This document shows positions 1 through 10,821 of a stretch of 64,000 nt of DNA, one piece after another. Both the position numbers and the translations under genes were made by a program. Position 1 is the stretch's first letter, and every line of letters begins with the position of its first letter. This DNA is from Streptomyces roseolus (GTDB lineage: Bacteria; Actinomycetota; Actinomycetes; Streptomycetales; Streptomycetaceae). The stretch lies in assembly GCF_014649855.1 (NCBI RefSeq), contig NZ_BMTV01000008.1, positions 141,927 to 205,926 of the forward strand, given 5' to 3'. The notes below the pieces were generated by a model. That model made no database searches and was not told the DNA's origin. It saw only the letters and a program-made list of their open reading frames with translations.

Positions 1-6
1 ACGCCT

Positions 7-48
7 GCGGGAAGCCCCCGGTCCGATCCCGGACCGGGGGCTTCCCGC
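7..48. terminator. Long GC-rich inverted repeat, probable terminator
   Basis: Eighteen bases at 7-24 are mirrored by 31-48 around a 6-nt loop. There is no clear T tract on either strand, as is common for Streptomyces terminators. It probably ends a gene lying to the left of the window. Confidence 0.7.
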
Positions 49-92
49 GTCACGGGACGGAAAACCGGGTGCACCGGTGCCGACCGCCCCGC

Positions 93-104
93 TACCGTGC
101 GGGC
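93..104 (+). promoter_or_regulatory. -10-like hexamer before a tiny ORF
   Basis: TACCGT at 93-98 is followed by six bases and then an ATG at 105. This is the same layout seen before many leaderless starts elsewhere in the window. Transcription would begin at about position 105, giving the gene at 195 a roughly 90-nt leader. Confidence 0.35.
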
Positions 105-134
105 ATGCACGCACACCTCCCGATCTACGAGTGA
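105..134 (+). CDS. Possible 9-residue leader peptide
   Basis: ATG at 105 to TGA at 132-134 encodes MHAHLPIYE. Its start codon would coincide with the predicted transcription start, so it could be translated as a leaderless upstream ORF ahead of the small gene at 195. There is no Shine-Dalgarno sequence. This may be chance; the support is only positional. Confidence 0.25.
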   Translation: MHAHLPIYE

Positions 135-194
135 GAGCGGCGCCGCTCCGGCGGACCGACGACCACCGCACACCTCACCGAAGGGGAGCACCCC

Positions 195-371
195 ATGGCC
201 AAGGGCCGTAACAACCTCCTCGGCGTCGGCGGACAGCGCAAGAAGCTGTCCCGCGCCGAACAGAACGGCGCCCGGCAGGGCCGCGCCGCCGACCGCCGCT
301 CCGCGGAGGAGAAGAAGCAGGACCTTCTCCGGAAGATGCGCGAGCGCAACCAGGACGGCGCCGCCGAGTAG
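195..371 (+). CDS. Small basic DUF6243-like protein
   Basis: This encodes a 58-residue highly charged protein beginning MAKGRNNLLGVGGQRKKLSR and ending in a Lys/Arg/Glu-rich helix. A purine-rich ribosome site (aaggggag, 181-188) lies seven bases before the ATG. The conserved start MAKGRNNLLGVGGQ matches the small actinobacterial DUF6243 family as I recall it. No function is known to me. There are no membrane segments or cysteines, and the composition suggests a nucleic-acid- or ribosome-associated protein, but that is a guess. It stands alone, with a convergent MFS gene 60 bases downstream. Confidence 0.7.
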   Translation: MAKGRNNLLGVGGQRKKLSRAEQNGARQGRAADRRSAEEKKQDLLRKMRERNQDGAAE

Positions 372-431
372 TCACCCGCACCGGAGGGCCCGGGCCGCAC
401 ACCAGCGGTCCGGGCCCTCCGTCGTGTCCGC

Positions 432-1874
432 TCAGGCCGTCGCCCTCGGCAGACGGAGGGCGTACAGGCCGGTGAGGAGGGCCAGGGCCAGCTGGACGAG
501 GAGGGTCGCCGCCAGGGCCGTGCCCATCGGGGCCGTCGCCGCCAGCGTCAGGAAGAGCGAGCCCAGCGTCGCCACGCCCAGCGCGAGCGCCGCCTGCTGG
601 GTCGTCACCATCACCCCGCTGCCCACGCCCGCCCGGTCCGCCGGCACCTCGGCGAGGACCACTCGGAAGAGGACCGGCAGCTGGAGCCCCTGGCCGAGGC
701 CCGCCACCGCCATGCCCGGCGCCAGCGTCCACGGGGTGACGTCCGGCCAGGAGGACCAGGCCGTCCACGCCATCGCGCCGAGGCCGGCCGCCTGGAGCAG
801 GGCGCCCGCCGGGACGACCCGGGTGCCCCAGCGGGCCACCAGGCGCGGGCCCGCGAGCGAGGCGGCGAAGAAGGCGAGCGCCATCGGCGCGAGGGCCGCG
901 CCCGAGGCGACCGGTCCGAGTTCCAGGCCCTGCTGGAGGGCGATCGCGATCACCAGGATGAAGCCGCCGAAGCCGCCCGACAGGGGCAGGACGAGCACGA
1001 GGCCCCGGCGGAGCGGGATCAGGCGGAGGAGGGACGGCGGGACCAGCGGGGTGCCGCCCCGGAGCTCCGTGCGCCGCTCCGTGCGCCAGAACGCCGCCGC
1101 GAGCAGCGGGAACGCGGCGAGCGCGCCCCACGTCCACAGCGGCCACCCCGCCGCCCTGCCCTCCGTCAGCGGGGCGAGCAGCGACACCAGGGCCAGGGCC
1201 AGGAGGACCGTGCCCCGCACGTCCAGGGGCGCCGGGGCCGCCGCCCGGGTCTCCGGGACCGTGCGGAGCGCCAGCGGCAGGACGAGCAGCACCGCCGGCA
1301 CGTTCACCAGGAAGACCGCCCGCCAGCCGAGCCCCGCCAGGTCCGCGGCGACCAGCAGGCCGCCCAGGATCTGACCGGTGACGAACGCGAGCCCGGTGGT
1401 CGCCCCGTACAGCCCGATCGCCCGCGCCCGGCGGGCGCCCGTCGTCGAGGAGTGAAGGGTCGCGAGCACCTGCGGCAGCAGCAGCGCCGCGGTGGCACCC
1501 TGTGCCACCCGGGCCGCGACCAGGGCCCAGGCGCTCGGAGCGAGGCCGCAGAGCAGGGACGTCACGCCGAAGGCCACCAGGCCCGCGAGGAAGAGCCGGC
1601 GCCGGCCGAAGAGGTCGCCGAGCCGGCCGCCGAGCACCAGCAGCACGGCGTACGCGAGGCCGTATCCGGCCACGACCAGTTCGAGGAGCGACTCGTCCGC
1701 GCCGAGGTCGCCGCCGATCGACGGCAGGGCGACGTTGACGATGAAGAAGTCGACCAGGGGCAGCGCGGCCCCCAGCAGGACGGTGAAGAGGCCCAGGGAG
1801 CCGAGGGCCGACGCCGGGGCGCCCGGGACGGGGGGAGAGGGACGGGTGGGGGAGCGGTGGGTCGTCGTGGTCAC
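432..1874 (-). CDS. MFS drug efflux transporter (DHA2/EmrB-QacA type)
   Basis: The 480-residue membrane protein has about 14 hydrophobic segments, as in the proton-coupled DHA2 multidrug exporters. Between TM2 and TM3 is the MFS motif A (GGRLGDLFGRR). A Gly-rich motif resembling motif C of antiporters (VTGQILGG) lies further on. I chose the GTG at 1874 because the protein then begins VTTTTHRS just before TM1 and a gaagg/ggag purine run precedes it. A longer frame to 1946 would run through the operator. It is divergent from the MmyB-type regulator at 1976, which probably controls it through the palindromes at 1902-1949. The substrate cannot be read from sequence. Confidence 0.85.
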   Translation of the reverse strand: MTTTTHRSPTRPSPPVPGAPASALGSLGLFTVLLGAALPLVDFFIVNVALPSIGGDLGADESLLELVVAGYGLAYAVLLVLGGRLGDLFGRRRLFLAGLVAFGVTSLLCGLAPSAWALVAARVAQGATAALLLPQVLATLHSSTTGARRARAIGLYGATTGLAFVTGQILGGLLVAADLAGLGWRAVFLVNVPAVLLVLPLALRTVPETRAAAPAPLDVRGTVLLALALVSLLAPLTEGRAAGWPLWTWGALAAFPLLAAAFWRTERRTELRGGTPLVPPSLLRLIPLRRGLVLVLPLSGGFGGFILVIAIALQQGLELGPVASGAALAPMALAFFAASLAGPRLVARWGTRVVPAGALLQAAGLGAMAWTAWSSWPDVTPWTLAPGMAVAGLGQGLQLPVLFRVVLAEVPADRAGVGSGVMVTTQQAALALGVATLGSLFLTLAATAPMGTALAATLLVQLALALLTGLYALRLPRATA

Positions 1875-1901
1875 GTCTCCGACCTTCGGCGTCCCGCCTG
1901 C

Positions 1902-1949
1902 CTGGTACCAGAGTCTTCTTGTCCTGGTACCAGAACTGCCTGGCACCGG
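1902..1949. promoter_or_regulatory. Repeated CTGGTACCAG operator between divergent genes
   Basis: A perfect 10-bp palindrome, CTGGTACCAG, occurs at 1902-1911 and again at 1924-1933, exactly 22 bp apart (two helical turns). A degenerate copy, CTGGCACCGG, follows at 1940-1949. The array sits between the MFS gene and the MmyB-type regulator, where a repressor would control both. Confidence 0.65.
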
Positions 1950-1975
1950 ACTCCGCGGACGGGCACGCTGGGATC

Positions 1976-2848
1976 ATGAGCATCGTCGTGACGACCGGGC
2001 CGGAGGCCCGGCGGCGGGAACTCGCCGCCTTCCTGCGCAGCCGGCGCGAGCGCGTCGCCCCCGAACAGGTCGGCCTGGTCCGGGGCCGCCGGCGCCGCAC
2101 CCCCGGCCTGCGCCGCGAGGAGGTCGCCCAGCTCTCCGCCGTCGGCGTGACCTGGTACACGTGGATCGAGCAGGCCCGTGACATCCAGGTCTCCCCGCAG
2201 GTCCTCGACGCCCTCGCCGGGGCCCTCCTCCTCGACCCGACCGAGCGCGCCCACCTCTTCGCCCTCGCCGGACAGCCCGACCCCCGGCCCGGCCTGCCCA
2301 GTCCGGCCGTCACGCCCGCCGTGCGGGCGATGCTCGACCAGCTGGAGCCCGTGCCCGCCGCCGTCCAGAACAGCCGCTTCGACATCCTCGCCCACAACCG
2401 CGTCTTCGGGCGGCTCTTCCGCGACCTCGACGCGCTGCCGCCGGAGGACCGCAACACGCTCTGGCTCGCCTGCACCGACCCCGAGTTCCGGGCCGCCGTC
2501 ACCGACCCCGACCTGATCGCCCGCCTCGCGGGCAAGCTGCGCGCCCGGATGGCCGGCTGCCTGGCCGAACCCGCCTGGAAGCGGCTGGTCCAGCGGCTCG
2601 AAGCGGCCTCGCCCGAGTTCCGCGAGGTCTGGGCCCGGCACGACGTCGTCTCCTCCGGGAGCATGGCCAAGGTCGTCCGGAACGCGCTCGTCGGGCCACT
2701 GAGCTTCGAGCACACCAACCTCTGGCTCCAGCCCGGCCCCGGACCCGTCCTCGTCACGTACGTGCCGCTGGACGAGGAGACCCGGGCCGGCTGCGCCCGG
2801 CTCCTGGGGCTGGTGACCGGGGAACGGGACGCCCGGGCCGCCGCCTGA
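1976..2848 (+). CDS. MmyB-like XRE-family transcriptional regulator
   Basis: This 290-residue protein has an N-terminal Cro/C1-type helix-turn-helix (RTPGLRREEVAQLSAVGVTWYTWIEQ, about residues 40-66). A C-terminal ligand-binding region resembles the MmyB family (NRVFGRLFRDLDALPPEDRNTL and the following helices). Actinomycete members usually lie next to oxidoreductases or pumps and respond to small hydrophobic ligands. The ATG at 1976 is preferred over the upstream frame start at 1919, because the latter would overlap the operator array and the conserved part begins at MSIVVTTGPEARRREL. It probably represses the divergent MFS pump and itself; the effector is unknown. Confidence 0.85.
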   Translation: MSIVVTTGPEARRRELAAFLRSRRERVAPEQVGLVRGRRRRTPGLRREEVAQLSAVGVTWYTWIEQARDIQVSPQVLDALAGALLLDPTERAHLFALAGQPDPRPGLPSPAVTPAVRAMLDQLEPVPAAVQNSRFDILAHNRVFGRLFRDLDALPPEDRNTLWLACTDPEFRAAVTDPDLIARLAGKLRARMAGCLAEPAWKRLVQRLEAASPEFREVWARHDVVSSGSMAKVVRNALVGPLSFEHTNLWLQPGPGPVLVTYVPLDEETRAGCARLLGLVTGERDARAAA

Positions 2849-2860
2849 GGCGTACGGGGA

Positions 2861-2938
2861 GCGGTGGCGCGGACGCGGGGCCCCGGGCTCGGCCGGGGCG
2901 GTGACGCGGACGAGGCGGTGGCGCGGACGCGGGGCCCC
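2861..2938. repeat. Direct repeat of 24 bp in the spacer before dusB
   Basis: The 24 bases at 2861-2884 recur at 2915-2938. A shortened version (gcggtgacgcggacg) lies between them near 2898-2912. The spacer is very GC-rich, with no ORF of credible composition. Confidence 0.7.
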
Positions 2939-3009
2939 CGGGCCCGGGCGCGGGCGGGGCGGGGGCGTACGCCCGACGGCCGCTCCCCGCGGTACGGGAC
3001 AATGGGGCC

Positions 3010-4146
3010 ATGACCGCGTTCTCCCCCCTCTCCATCGGCCCGCACCTCGTGCAGCCCCCGGTGGTGCTCGCCCCCATGGCCGGCATCACCAACGCCCCCT
3101 TCCGCACCCTCTGCCGCGAGTTCTCCGGTGGCAAGGGCCTCTTCGTGAGCGAGATGATCACGACACGGGCGCTGGTGGAGCGCAACGAGAAGACGATGCA
3201 GCTCATCCGCTTCGACGAGACCGAGAAGCCGCGCTCGATCCAGCTGTACGGGGTGGACCCGGTCACCGTCGGCAAGGCGGTGCGGATGATCGTCGACGAG
3301 GACCTCGCCGACCACATCGACCTGAACTTCGGCTGCCCGGTGCCCAAGGTGACCCGCAAGGGCGGTGGCTCGGCGCTGCCGTACAAGCGGCCGCTGCTGC
3401 GCGCGATCCTCCACGAGGCCGTGACGAACGCCGGCGACCTGCCGGTCACGATGAAGATGCGCAAGGGCATCGACGACGACCACATCACCTATCTCGACGC
3501 GGGCCGGATCGCGGTCGAGGAGGGCGTGACGGCGATCGCCCTGCACGGGCGGACGGCGGCGCAGCACTACGGCGGCACGGCCGACTGGGACGCGATCGCG
3601 CGGCTCAAGGAGCACGTGCCGGAGATCCCGGTGCTCGGCAACGGCGACATCTGGTCGGCGGACGACGCGGTGCGGATGATGCGCGAGACCGGCTGCGACG
3701 GCGTCGTCGTGGGACGCGGCTGCCTGGGCCGCCCCTGGCTCTTCGCGGACCTGGTGGCCGGTCTGGAGGGCACCGGGGGGTACCGGACGCCGGGGCTCCG
3801 GGAGGTCGCGGAGGTGATGGTGCGCCACGCGACGCTGCTCGGGGAGTGGATCGGCGACGAGTCGCGCGGTGTCATCGACTTCCGCAAGCACGTGGCCTGG
3901 TACCTGAAGGGGTTCTCGGTCGGTTCGGAGATGCGGAAGCGGCTCGCGATCACCTCGTCCCTGGAGGAGCTGAGCGCTCAGTTGAGCGAGCTGGACCTGG
4001 ACCAGCCGTGGCCGGCCGGGGCGGACGGCCCCCGGGGCCGTACGTCCGGAAACAACCGGGTCGTCCTGCCGGACGGCTGGTTGAAGGACCCGTACGACTG
4101 CGCCGGCGTGAGTGAGGACGCGGAGCTGGACACGTCCGGGGGCTGA
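3010..4146 (+). CDS. dusB: tRNA-dihydrouridine synthase DusB
   Basis: This is a 378-residue FMN enzyme that reduces uridines in the tRNA D-loop with NADPH. The TIM-barrel signatures are clear: LAPMAGITNAPFRTLC near residue 20, the NFGCPVPKVTRKGGGSAL loop with the catalytic Cys near residue 113, and GNGDIW and GRGCLGRPWLF phosphate-binding loops near 215-245. The length fits bacterial DusB. The ATG at 3010 has no ribosome site but has GACAAT at 2998-3003 exactly six bases before it, suggesting a leaderless transcript. It is followed by a strong terminator at 4235. Confidence 0.95.
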   Translation: MTAFSPLSIGPHLVQPPVVLAPMAGITNAPFRTLCREFSGGKGLFVSEMITTRALVERNEKTMQLIRFDETEKPRSIQLYGVDPVTVGKAVRMIVDEDLADHIDLNFGCPVPKVTRKGGGSALPYKRPLLRAILHEAVTNAGDLPVTMKMRKGIDDDHITYLDAGRIAVEEGVTAIALHGRTAAQHYGGTADWDAIARLKEHVPEIPVLGNGDIWSADDAVRMMRETGCDGVVVGRGCLGRPWLFADLVAGLEGTGGYRTPGLREVAEVMVRHATLLGEWIGDESRGVIDFRKHVAWYLKGFSVGSEMRKRLAITSSLEELSAQLSELDLDQPWPAGADGPRGRTSGNNRVVLPDGWLKDPYDCAGVSEDAELDTSGG

Positions 4147-4234
4147 GATTTCCGAGCGACCGGGCGAGTGATCCTCGCCACCCTTGAGGGGGGTGGTGCT
4201 CAGATGAGCAGCTTGCCGAGGGTTGTACGCCTTG

Positions 4235-4264
4235 AAGGGGTGGCACTGGGTGCCACCCCTTTTG
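4235..4264 (+). terminator. Rho-independent terminator after dusB
   Basis: An 11-bp perfect stem (4235-4245 with 4251-4261) around a 5-nt loop runs into a short T-rich tail. It separates dusB from ppdK. The remainder of the 4147-4504 spacer should hold the ppdK promoter; I see no other gene in it. Confidence 0.8.
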
Positions 4265-4504
4265 TGTTCAAGAGTTGAACGCAAATGCGCAGGGAAGTCG
4301 CTCATCTGAGCGTGTTGTCCCTGGATTGGGTCAAGCGGGCTTCGGGGCGTGAATGCGGAAGCTTCGCATCGGTAACTTTCGAAGTGGGGGCGGACGGGTG
4401 GTTACGGCCGTGTGACCGGTAGGCGTACCTCCCCAGAAGCCTTCGATCTGGGTATGTTCCTCGCCGTCAGGGCAGCCAACCGAGTCGTCGAGGAGTCGGG
4501 ACCC

Positions 4505-7216
<2,712 letters not shown>

Positions 7217-7315
7217 CCCCGCGAGGGGCCTGCCGGGCCCCCCGAGCCCCCGGGACCGCCGTCGGCCATCCCTTCCGAACCCTCACCGGCGGACGGCGGT
7301 CCCGGAACCGAAAAA

Positions 7316-7359
7316 GACGGGACGGACACCTTGTGCGGAGGTGTCCGTCCCGTCGTTTT
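7316..7359 (+). terminator. Strong terminator after ppdK
   Basis: A perfect 16-bp stem, 7316-7331 with 7339-7354, has a 7-nt loop and is followed by gtttt. This is one of the best intrinsic terminators in the window. Confidence 0.85.
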
Positions 7360-7474
7360 CACGTCAATTTCATGCGTAATTACGTCCGCATTGAATTATT
7401 GGAAATTGAACGTCTGTGTTTGCGGGCGTTTCGGTCGCGGCCCCCGGATCCCCACCCGGGGGCCGCTCCCTTTT
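7360..7474 (+). other. AT-rich island closed by a second hairpin; possible small RNA
   Basis: About 70 bases (7355-7425) are strikingly AT-rich for this genome and include TTGAAT and TTGAAC. The stretch ends in a perfect 11-bp stem, 7437-7447 with 7456-7466, followed by tcccttttc. Two successive terminators with AT-rich DNA between them could frame a short non-coding transcript, or simply be a fail-safe terminator. There is no credible ORF. The rest of the 7217-7713 gap (7475-7713) should hold the promoter of the next gene. Confidence 0.35.
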
Positions 7475-7713
7475 CACTGTGTCGGGCAGGTGAGCCGCAA
7501 CCCTCGCCGACCGCCGCCGGACGGGCAAAGCCCCCCACGGTCTTCACCACGTCACCTCGGTCCTGAAGGTTTCCTGCCCGACCCGCACAGCATTTCCGTT
7601 GGGCTGTGTTCGCCGCGATGCTTTTCATCTGTGGCTGAAACACCCTGGTAACGTGCTGTGATGGTGTGCATACTCGATCGCGGGGTGGTTGCGAGTGCAC
7701 AGGTGGGGACTTC

Positions 7714-8742
7714 ATGCTTCGTATTCATTTCACCGCGGACGATCTGGCGGGTGTGCGGATCGCCGCCCGTCCTGACGTCCTGTGGGAAACGATTCTCAGC
7801 TTTCACCGTTTAAGGGACCGGCGCGGCCCGGTGGTGTTCGGCGGATGGCGCACGGAAACCAGGGCGCGGCTCGGCGGGGAGACCCGGCTGCTCGCCGCCC
7901 TCGTCCCGAGCCGCGGCTATTTCCCCGACTTCCTCACCCCGGCGGAGGGCCTCCACGGCCTCGACGACGGCCTGGGGGCGGTCCGCGGGACGCCGCCCGG
8001 CCGGCTCCGCTCGGAGCTCTCCCTGCTGGCGGCCGACCGCTCGGGCGGCCGCACCGTGCCGCACTCGCTGCGGGCCCTCGCCGACGGCGGCACGGAGCCC
8101 TTCGACCGGCTCCTCGGGGCGCTGCGCAGCTATCACCGGGCGGCCGTGGAGCCGTACTGGGCGCACATCCGGGCCCGGGTGGAGGCGGACCGGGCGCGGC
8201 GGGGCCGGGCCGTCCTGGACGGCGGCGCGGAGGAGCTCCTCGACTCGCTGCCGCCGATGCTGACCTGGCGGGCGCCGGTCCTGGAGGCGGCGTACCCGGT
8301 CGACCGGGACGTGCACCTGGACGGGCGGGGGCTGCTGCTCCAGCCCTCGTACTTCTGCCGGGGCACGCCGGTGATGCTGCGGGACCCGGCGCTGCCGCCG
8401 GTGCTCGTCTACCCGGTGACCCACGGGGAGGAGCCGACGGTCCGGCCGCCGCGCGTCTCCTCGCTGGCGAAGCTGGTGGGCCAGACCCGCGCGGAGGTCC
8501 TCCAGGCCATCGGGGACGGCGGGACGACCAGCGAGCTGGCCCGCCGGGCCGGGGTCTCGCCGGCCTCGGCCAGCCAGCACACGGGCGTGCTGCGGGAGGC
8601 CGGGCTGATCGCGACCCTCCGGCACGGGAACGCGGTGCTGCACACGCTGACGCCGCTGGGCGCCGCGCTCCTCGGGGGAGGCGAGGCCCAGCGGCGTCGT
8701 GACGAGCGCTGTTACGCGCGGAACGGGCCGGTCACCTCGTAG
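7714..8742 (+). CDS. ArsR/SmtB-like regulator with DUF5937-type N-terminal domain
   Basis: This 342-residue protein has a C-terminal winged helix-turn-helix of ArsR type (TSELARRAGVSPASASQHTGVLREAGLI, about residues 265-292). A long N-terminal domain begins LRIHFTADDLAGVRIA, which I associate with the actinobacterial DUF5937 family. It lacks the metal-binding CxC motif of true ArsR proteins, so the signal is probably not a metal. The start at 7714 has a good ribosome site (aggtgggg); the frame to 7666 is not supported. Its 3' end overlaps the convergent PhoX-like gene by 31 bp. Confidence 0.75.
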   Translation: MLRIHFTADDLAGVRIAARPDVLWETILSFHRLRDRRGPVVFGGWRTETRARLGGETRLLAALVPSRGYFPDFLTPAEGLHGLDDGLGAVRGTPPGRLRSELSLLAADRSGGRTVPHSLRALADGGTEPFDRLLGALRSYHRAAVEPYWAHIRARVEADRARRGRAVLDGGAEELLDSLPPMLTWRAPVLEAAYPVDRDVHLDGRGLLLQPSYFCRGTPVMLRDPALPPVLVYPVTHGEEPTVRPPRVSSLAKLVGQTRAEVLQAIGDGGTTSELARRAGVSPASASQHTGVLREAGLIATLRHGNAVLHTLTPLGAALLGGGEAQRRRDERCYARNGPVTS

Positions 8743-9872
8743 GTGATGCCGCCCGAGGAGCTGCCGGTGGTGCCGCGCTGGCTGGAGAAGTACAGCCGCC
8801 GGCCGTCGGGCGAGAAGGCGGGGCCGCATATCTCGGAGCCGGACTGGCCGGTGATCCGCAGGAACGGCGCGACGGTGTCGTCGGGCGTGATCAGGCAGAT
8901 CTCCATGTTGCCGCCGTCCTCGGCGATGAACAGGTCGCCGGAGGAGGAGCCGGTGACGTTGTCCACGCCGGTGAGCGGGGCGGCGCCGCCGGGCACCAGC
9001 GAGTCGTCGTAGGCGAGTTCGTAGGTGTTGTTCGTGAGGTTCAGCTGCCAGAGGCGGTTGTCGCCCTTGGTGGTGAACCAGACCTTGTCGTCGGCGTAGT
9101 GGCAGCCCTCGCCGCCGTTGAACTTCTTCGCGCCGGAGACCTGGGTGCGGGTGGTGGTCGGGGAGCCGTCCGGGTCCGGCACGTTCTGCCAGGTGAAGGA
9201 GCCGGAGGTGGCCGTGCCGGCCTTGAGGACCTGGAGGGTGCCGGAGGAGAGGTTCCCCCAGGTGGTCGGGACGAACCGGTAGAAGCAGCCGTCCGACTCG
9301 TCCTCGGTCAGGTAGACGACCTTGCGGACCGGGTCGGCGGCGGCGGCCTCGTGCTTGAAGCGGCCCATGGCGTCCCGGCGGACGGCCGCGTTCACGCCGT
9401 ACGGGTCGGTCTCGTAGACGTAGCCGAGGCTGACCTCCTCGCAGGAGAGCCAGGTGTTCCACGGGGTCTTGCCGCCCGCGCAGTTCTGCCGGGTGTTCGA
9501 CAGGATGCGGTAGGCGCCGGTGATCGTGCCGGCCGAGTTGAACTTCACGGCGCTCGCGCCGCCGCTCGGGTTGATCTCCGAGTTGGAGACGTAGATCCAG
9601 CCGGTGCCGTCGGCGTAGCAGGCGCCGCCGTCGGGGGCGTTGTGCCAGGTGTACGAGGTGCCGGGGACGGTCTGTCCCGAGCGGGCGATGACGCGGCTGG
9701 TGAATCCGGCCGGCAGCATGATGCCGTTCGCGTCCGCCGAGCCGAGCGCGCCGTAGGGGCCGGCGCCGGGCTGGGCGGGGGCGGCGTAGGCGGCGCCCGC
9801 CATCAGGGTGCCGCCGAAGGCCGCCGCCGACGTGCCGATGACCGCTCCGCGCAGGAAACTGCGTCGCTCCAC
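8712..9872 (-). CDS. Tat-exported PhoX/DUF839-like protein
   Basis: The 386-residue protein has a twin-arginine signal (MERRSFLRGAVIG) ending AGAAYA at about residue 30. The rest is a beta-propeller-like PhoX/DUF839 region with repeated acidic patches (SCEEVSLGYVYETD, TEDESDGCFYRF, FIAEDGGNMEICLI) that could bind Ca or Fe. PhoX enzymes are secreted Ca-dependent alkaline phosphatases. This protein is shorter than most of them, so phosphatase activity is likely but not certain. A purine-rich site (ggagagaag) precedes the ATG. A promoter-like region with possible PHO-type repeats lies at 9936-9969. Confidence 0.75.
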   Translation of the reverse strand: MERRSFLRGAVIGTSAAAFGGTLMAGAAYAAPAQPGAGPYGALGSADANGIMLPAGFTSRVIARSGQTVPGTSYTWHNAPDGGACYADGTGWIYVSNSEINPSGGASAVKFNSAGTITGAYRILSNTRQNCAGGKTPWNTWLSCEEVSLGYVYETDPYGVNAAVRRDAMGRFKHEAAAADPVRKVVYLTEDESDGCFYRFVPTTWGNLSSGTLQVLKAGTATSGSFTWQNVPDPDGSPTTTRTQVSGAKKFNGGEGCHYADDKVWFTTKGDNRLWQLNLTNNTYELAYDDSLVPGGAAPLTGVDNVTGSSSGDLFIAEDGGNMEICLITPDDTVAPFLRITGQSGSEICGPAFSPDGRRLYFSSQRGTTGSSSGGITYEVTGPFRA

Positions 9873-9935
9873 GTCTTCTCTCCAGGGGTGTGGTGACCGC
9901 CCGCCGCCCGGTCAGCGGCGGGGTCGCGCGAGGGG

Positions 9936-9969
9936 AATCTAGGAGGGCGGAATTGACTGTGCATCAACA
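9936..9969 (-). promoter_or_regulatory. Candidate promoter of the PhoX-like gene with weak 11-bp repeats
   Basis: On the minus strand TAGATT (9941-9936) is a good -10 about 64 bases before the start codon. Just upstream are two 11-mers, TGTTGATGCAC (9969-9959) and AGTCAATTCCG (9958-9948). They loosely resemble the 11-bp direct repeats of PhoP (PHO) boxes. The match is poor, but the gene type makes it worth noting. Nothing else is apparent in the 9873-10262 gap. Confidence 0.25.
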
Positions 9970-10262
9970 AACGGTGACGGGGAAGGGGCGCGTGCGGGGC
10001 GGGGGAGTCGGCGCGGACGGGAAGCGCCGGGTTCGCGCCATGGTCGCCCCGCACCGTGGACGGGCACCGGCGCGCGGGCGCCCGGACCCGCGCCGGGTCC
10101 GGGCCGCGGTCGTCCCGCGCCGTGCGCGCCCGGTCGCCGCCGTCAGGGCCTCGTCCGAGGACTTCCCGGCGGGGCGCGTGCCGCCGCCCGTACCCGCGAA
10201 GGGAGTCACGGGCGGGACCTTCGGCACTGGGGGAGCGGGGCCGGGACCGGCAGACTGGACGC

Positions 10263-10730
10263 ATGCGCGACATCCGGGAGCCCACCGACATCGGCGGCCG
10301 CGACGACCTCGACGTGCTGCTGCGCCGCTTCTACGGGGCCGCCTTCGCCGATCCCCTCATGGGGCCCTTCTTCACCGAGGTCGCCGGCACCGACCTGGAG
10401 GTCCACCTCCCGCGCATCGCCGACTTCTGGGAGCGGGCCCTGTTCCGTACGGCCGCGTACGCGCGGGACGCCTTCGCGCCGCACGCGGCGCTGCACTCCG
10501 CCCGTCCGCTCACCCCCGCCCACTTCGGGCGCTGGGTGCAGCTCTGGCACGCCACCGTCGACGGGCTCCACCGGGGGCCGCTCGCGGACCGGGCCAAGGC
10601 GACGGGGGAGCGGATCGCCGTCTCGATGCTGAGGCGGCTCGGCGGCCCCGGCGCGGAGGCCGAGGCGGCCTCCGGCGGGACCGGCGGTTTCGTCCCGCTG
10701 GCGGCGCTCGCCCTGCGCTCGGCCTCCTGA
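10263..10730 (+). CDS. Group III truncated haemoglobin
   Basis: This is a 155-residue globin of the short 2-on-2 type. The features are FYGAAFADPLMGPFFTEVAG near the N-terminus, LPRIADFWERALFRT in the middle, and HFGRWVQLWHATVD carrying the candidate proximal histidine region. The pattern DLEVHLPRIADFWE fits group III members, which bind O2 or NO with high affinity. I place the start at 10263 because the upstream frame (from 10056) is low-complexity Arg-rich. CAGACT at 10251-10256 lies six bases before the ATG, so the mRNA is probably leaderless. The C-terminal 25 residues are an Ala/Gly-rich extension. Confidence 0.8.
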   Translation: MRDIREPTDIGGRDDLDVLLRRFYGAAFADPLMGPFFTEVAGTDLEVHLPRIADFWERALFRTAAYARDAFAPHAALHSARPLTPAHFGRWVQLWHATVDGLHRGPLADRAKATGERIAVSMLRRLGGPGAEAEAASGGTGGFVPLAALALRSAS

Positions 10731-10821
10731 GCGAAAAAACTTCTCCGGGGAGCGATGAGTTCGGGCCACCCCGCCCGTCCTACCTCTCGACAGCACCGCA
10801 CGACGGAGAAGAGAGCAGACC

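Noticed and set aside
175..4305. Very long minus-strand frame of 1,376 codons
   Set aside because: It is a GC-driven shadow crossing the MFS, MmyB and dusB genes. Its sequence is Arg/Gly/Pro-rich without any recognisable domain.
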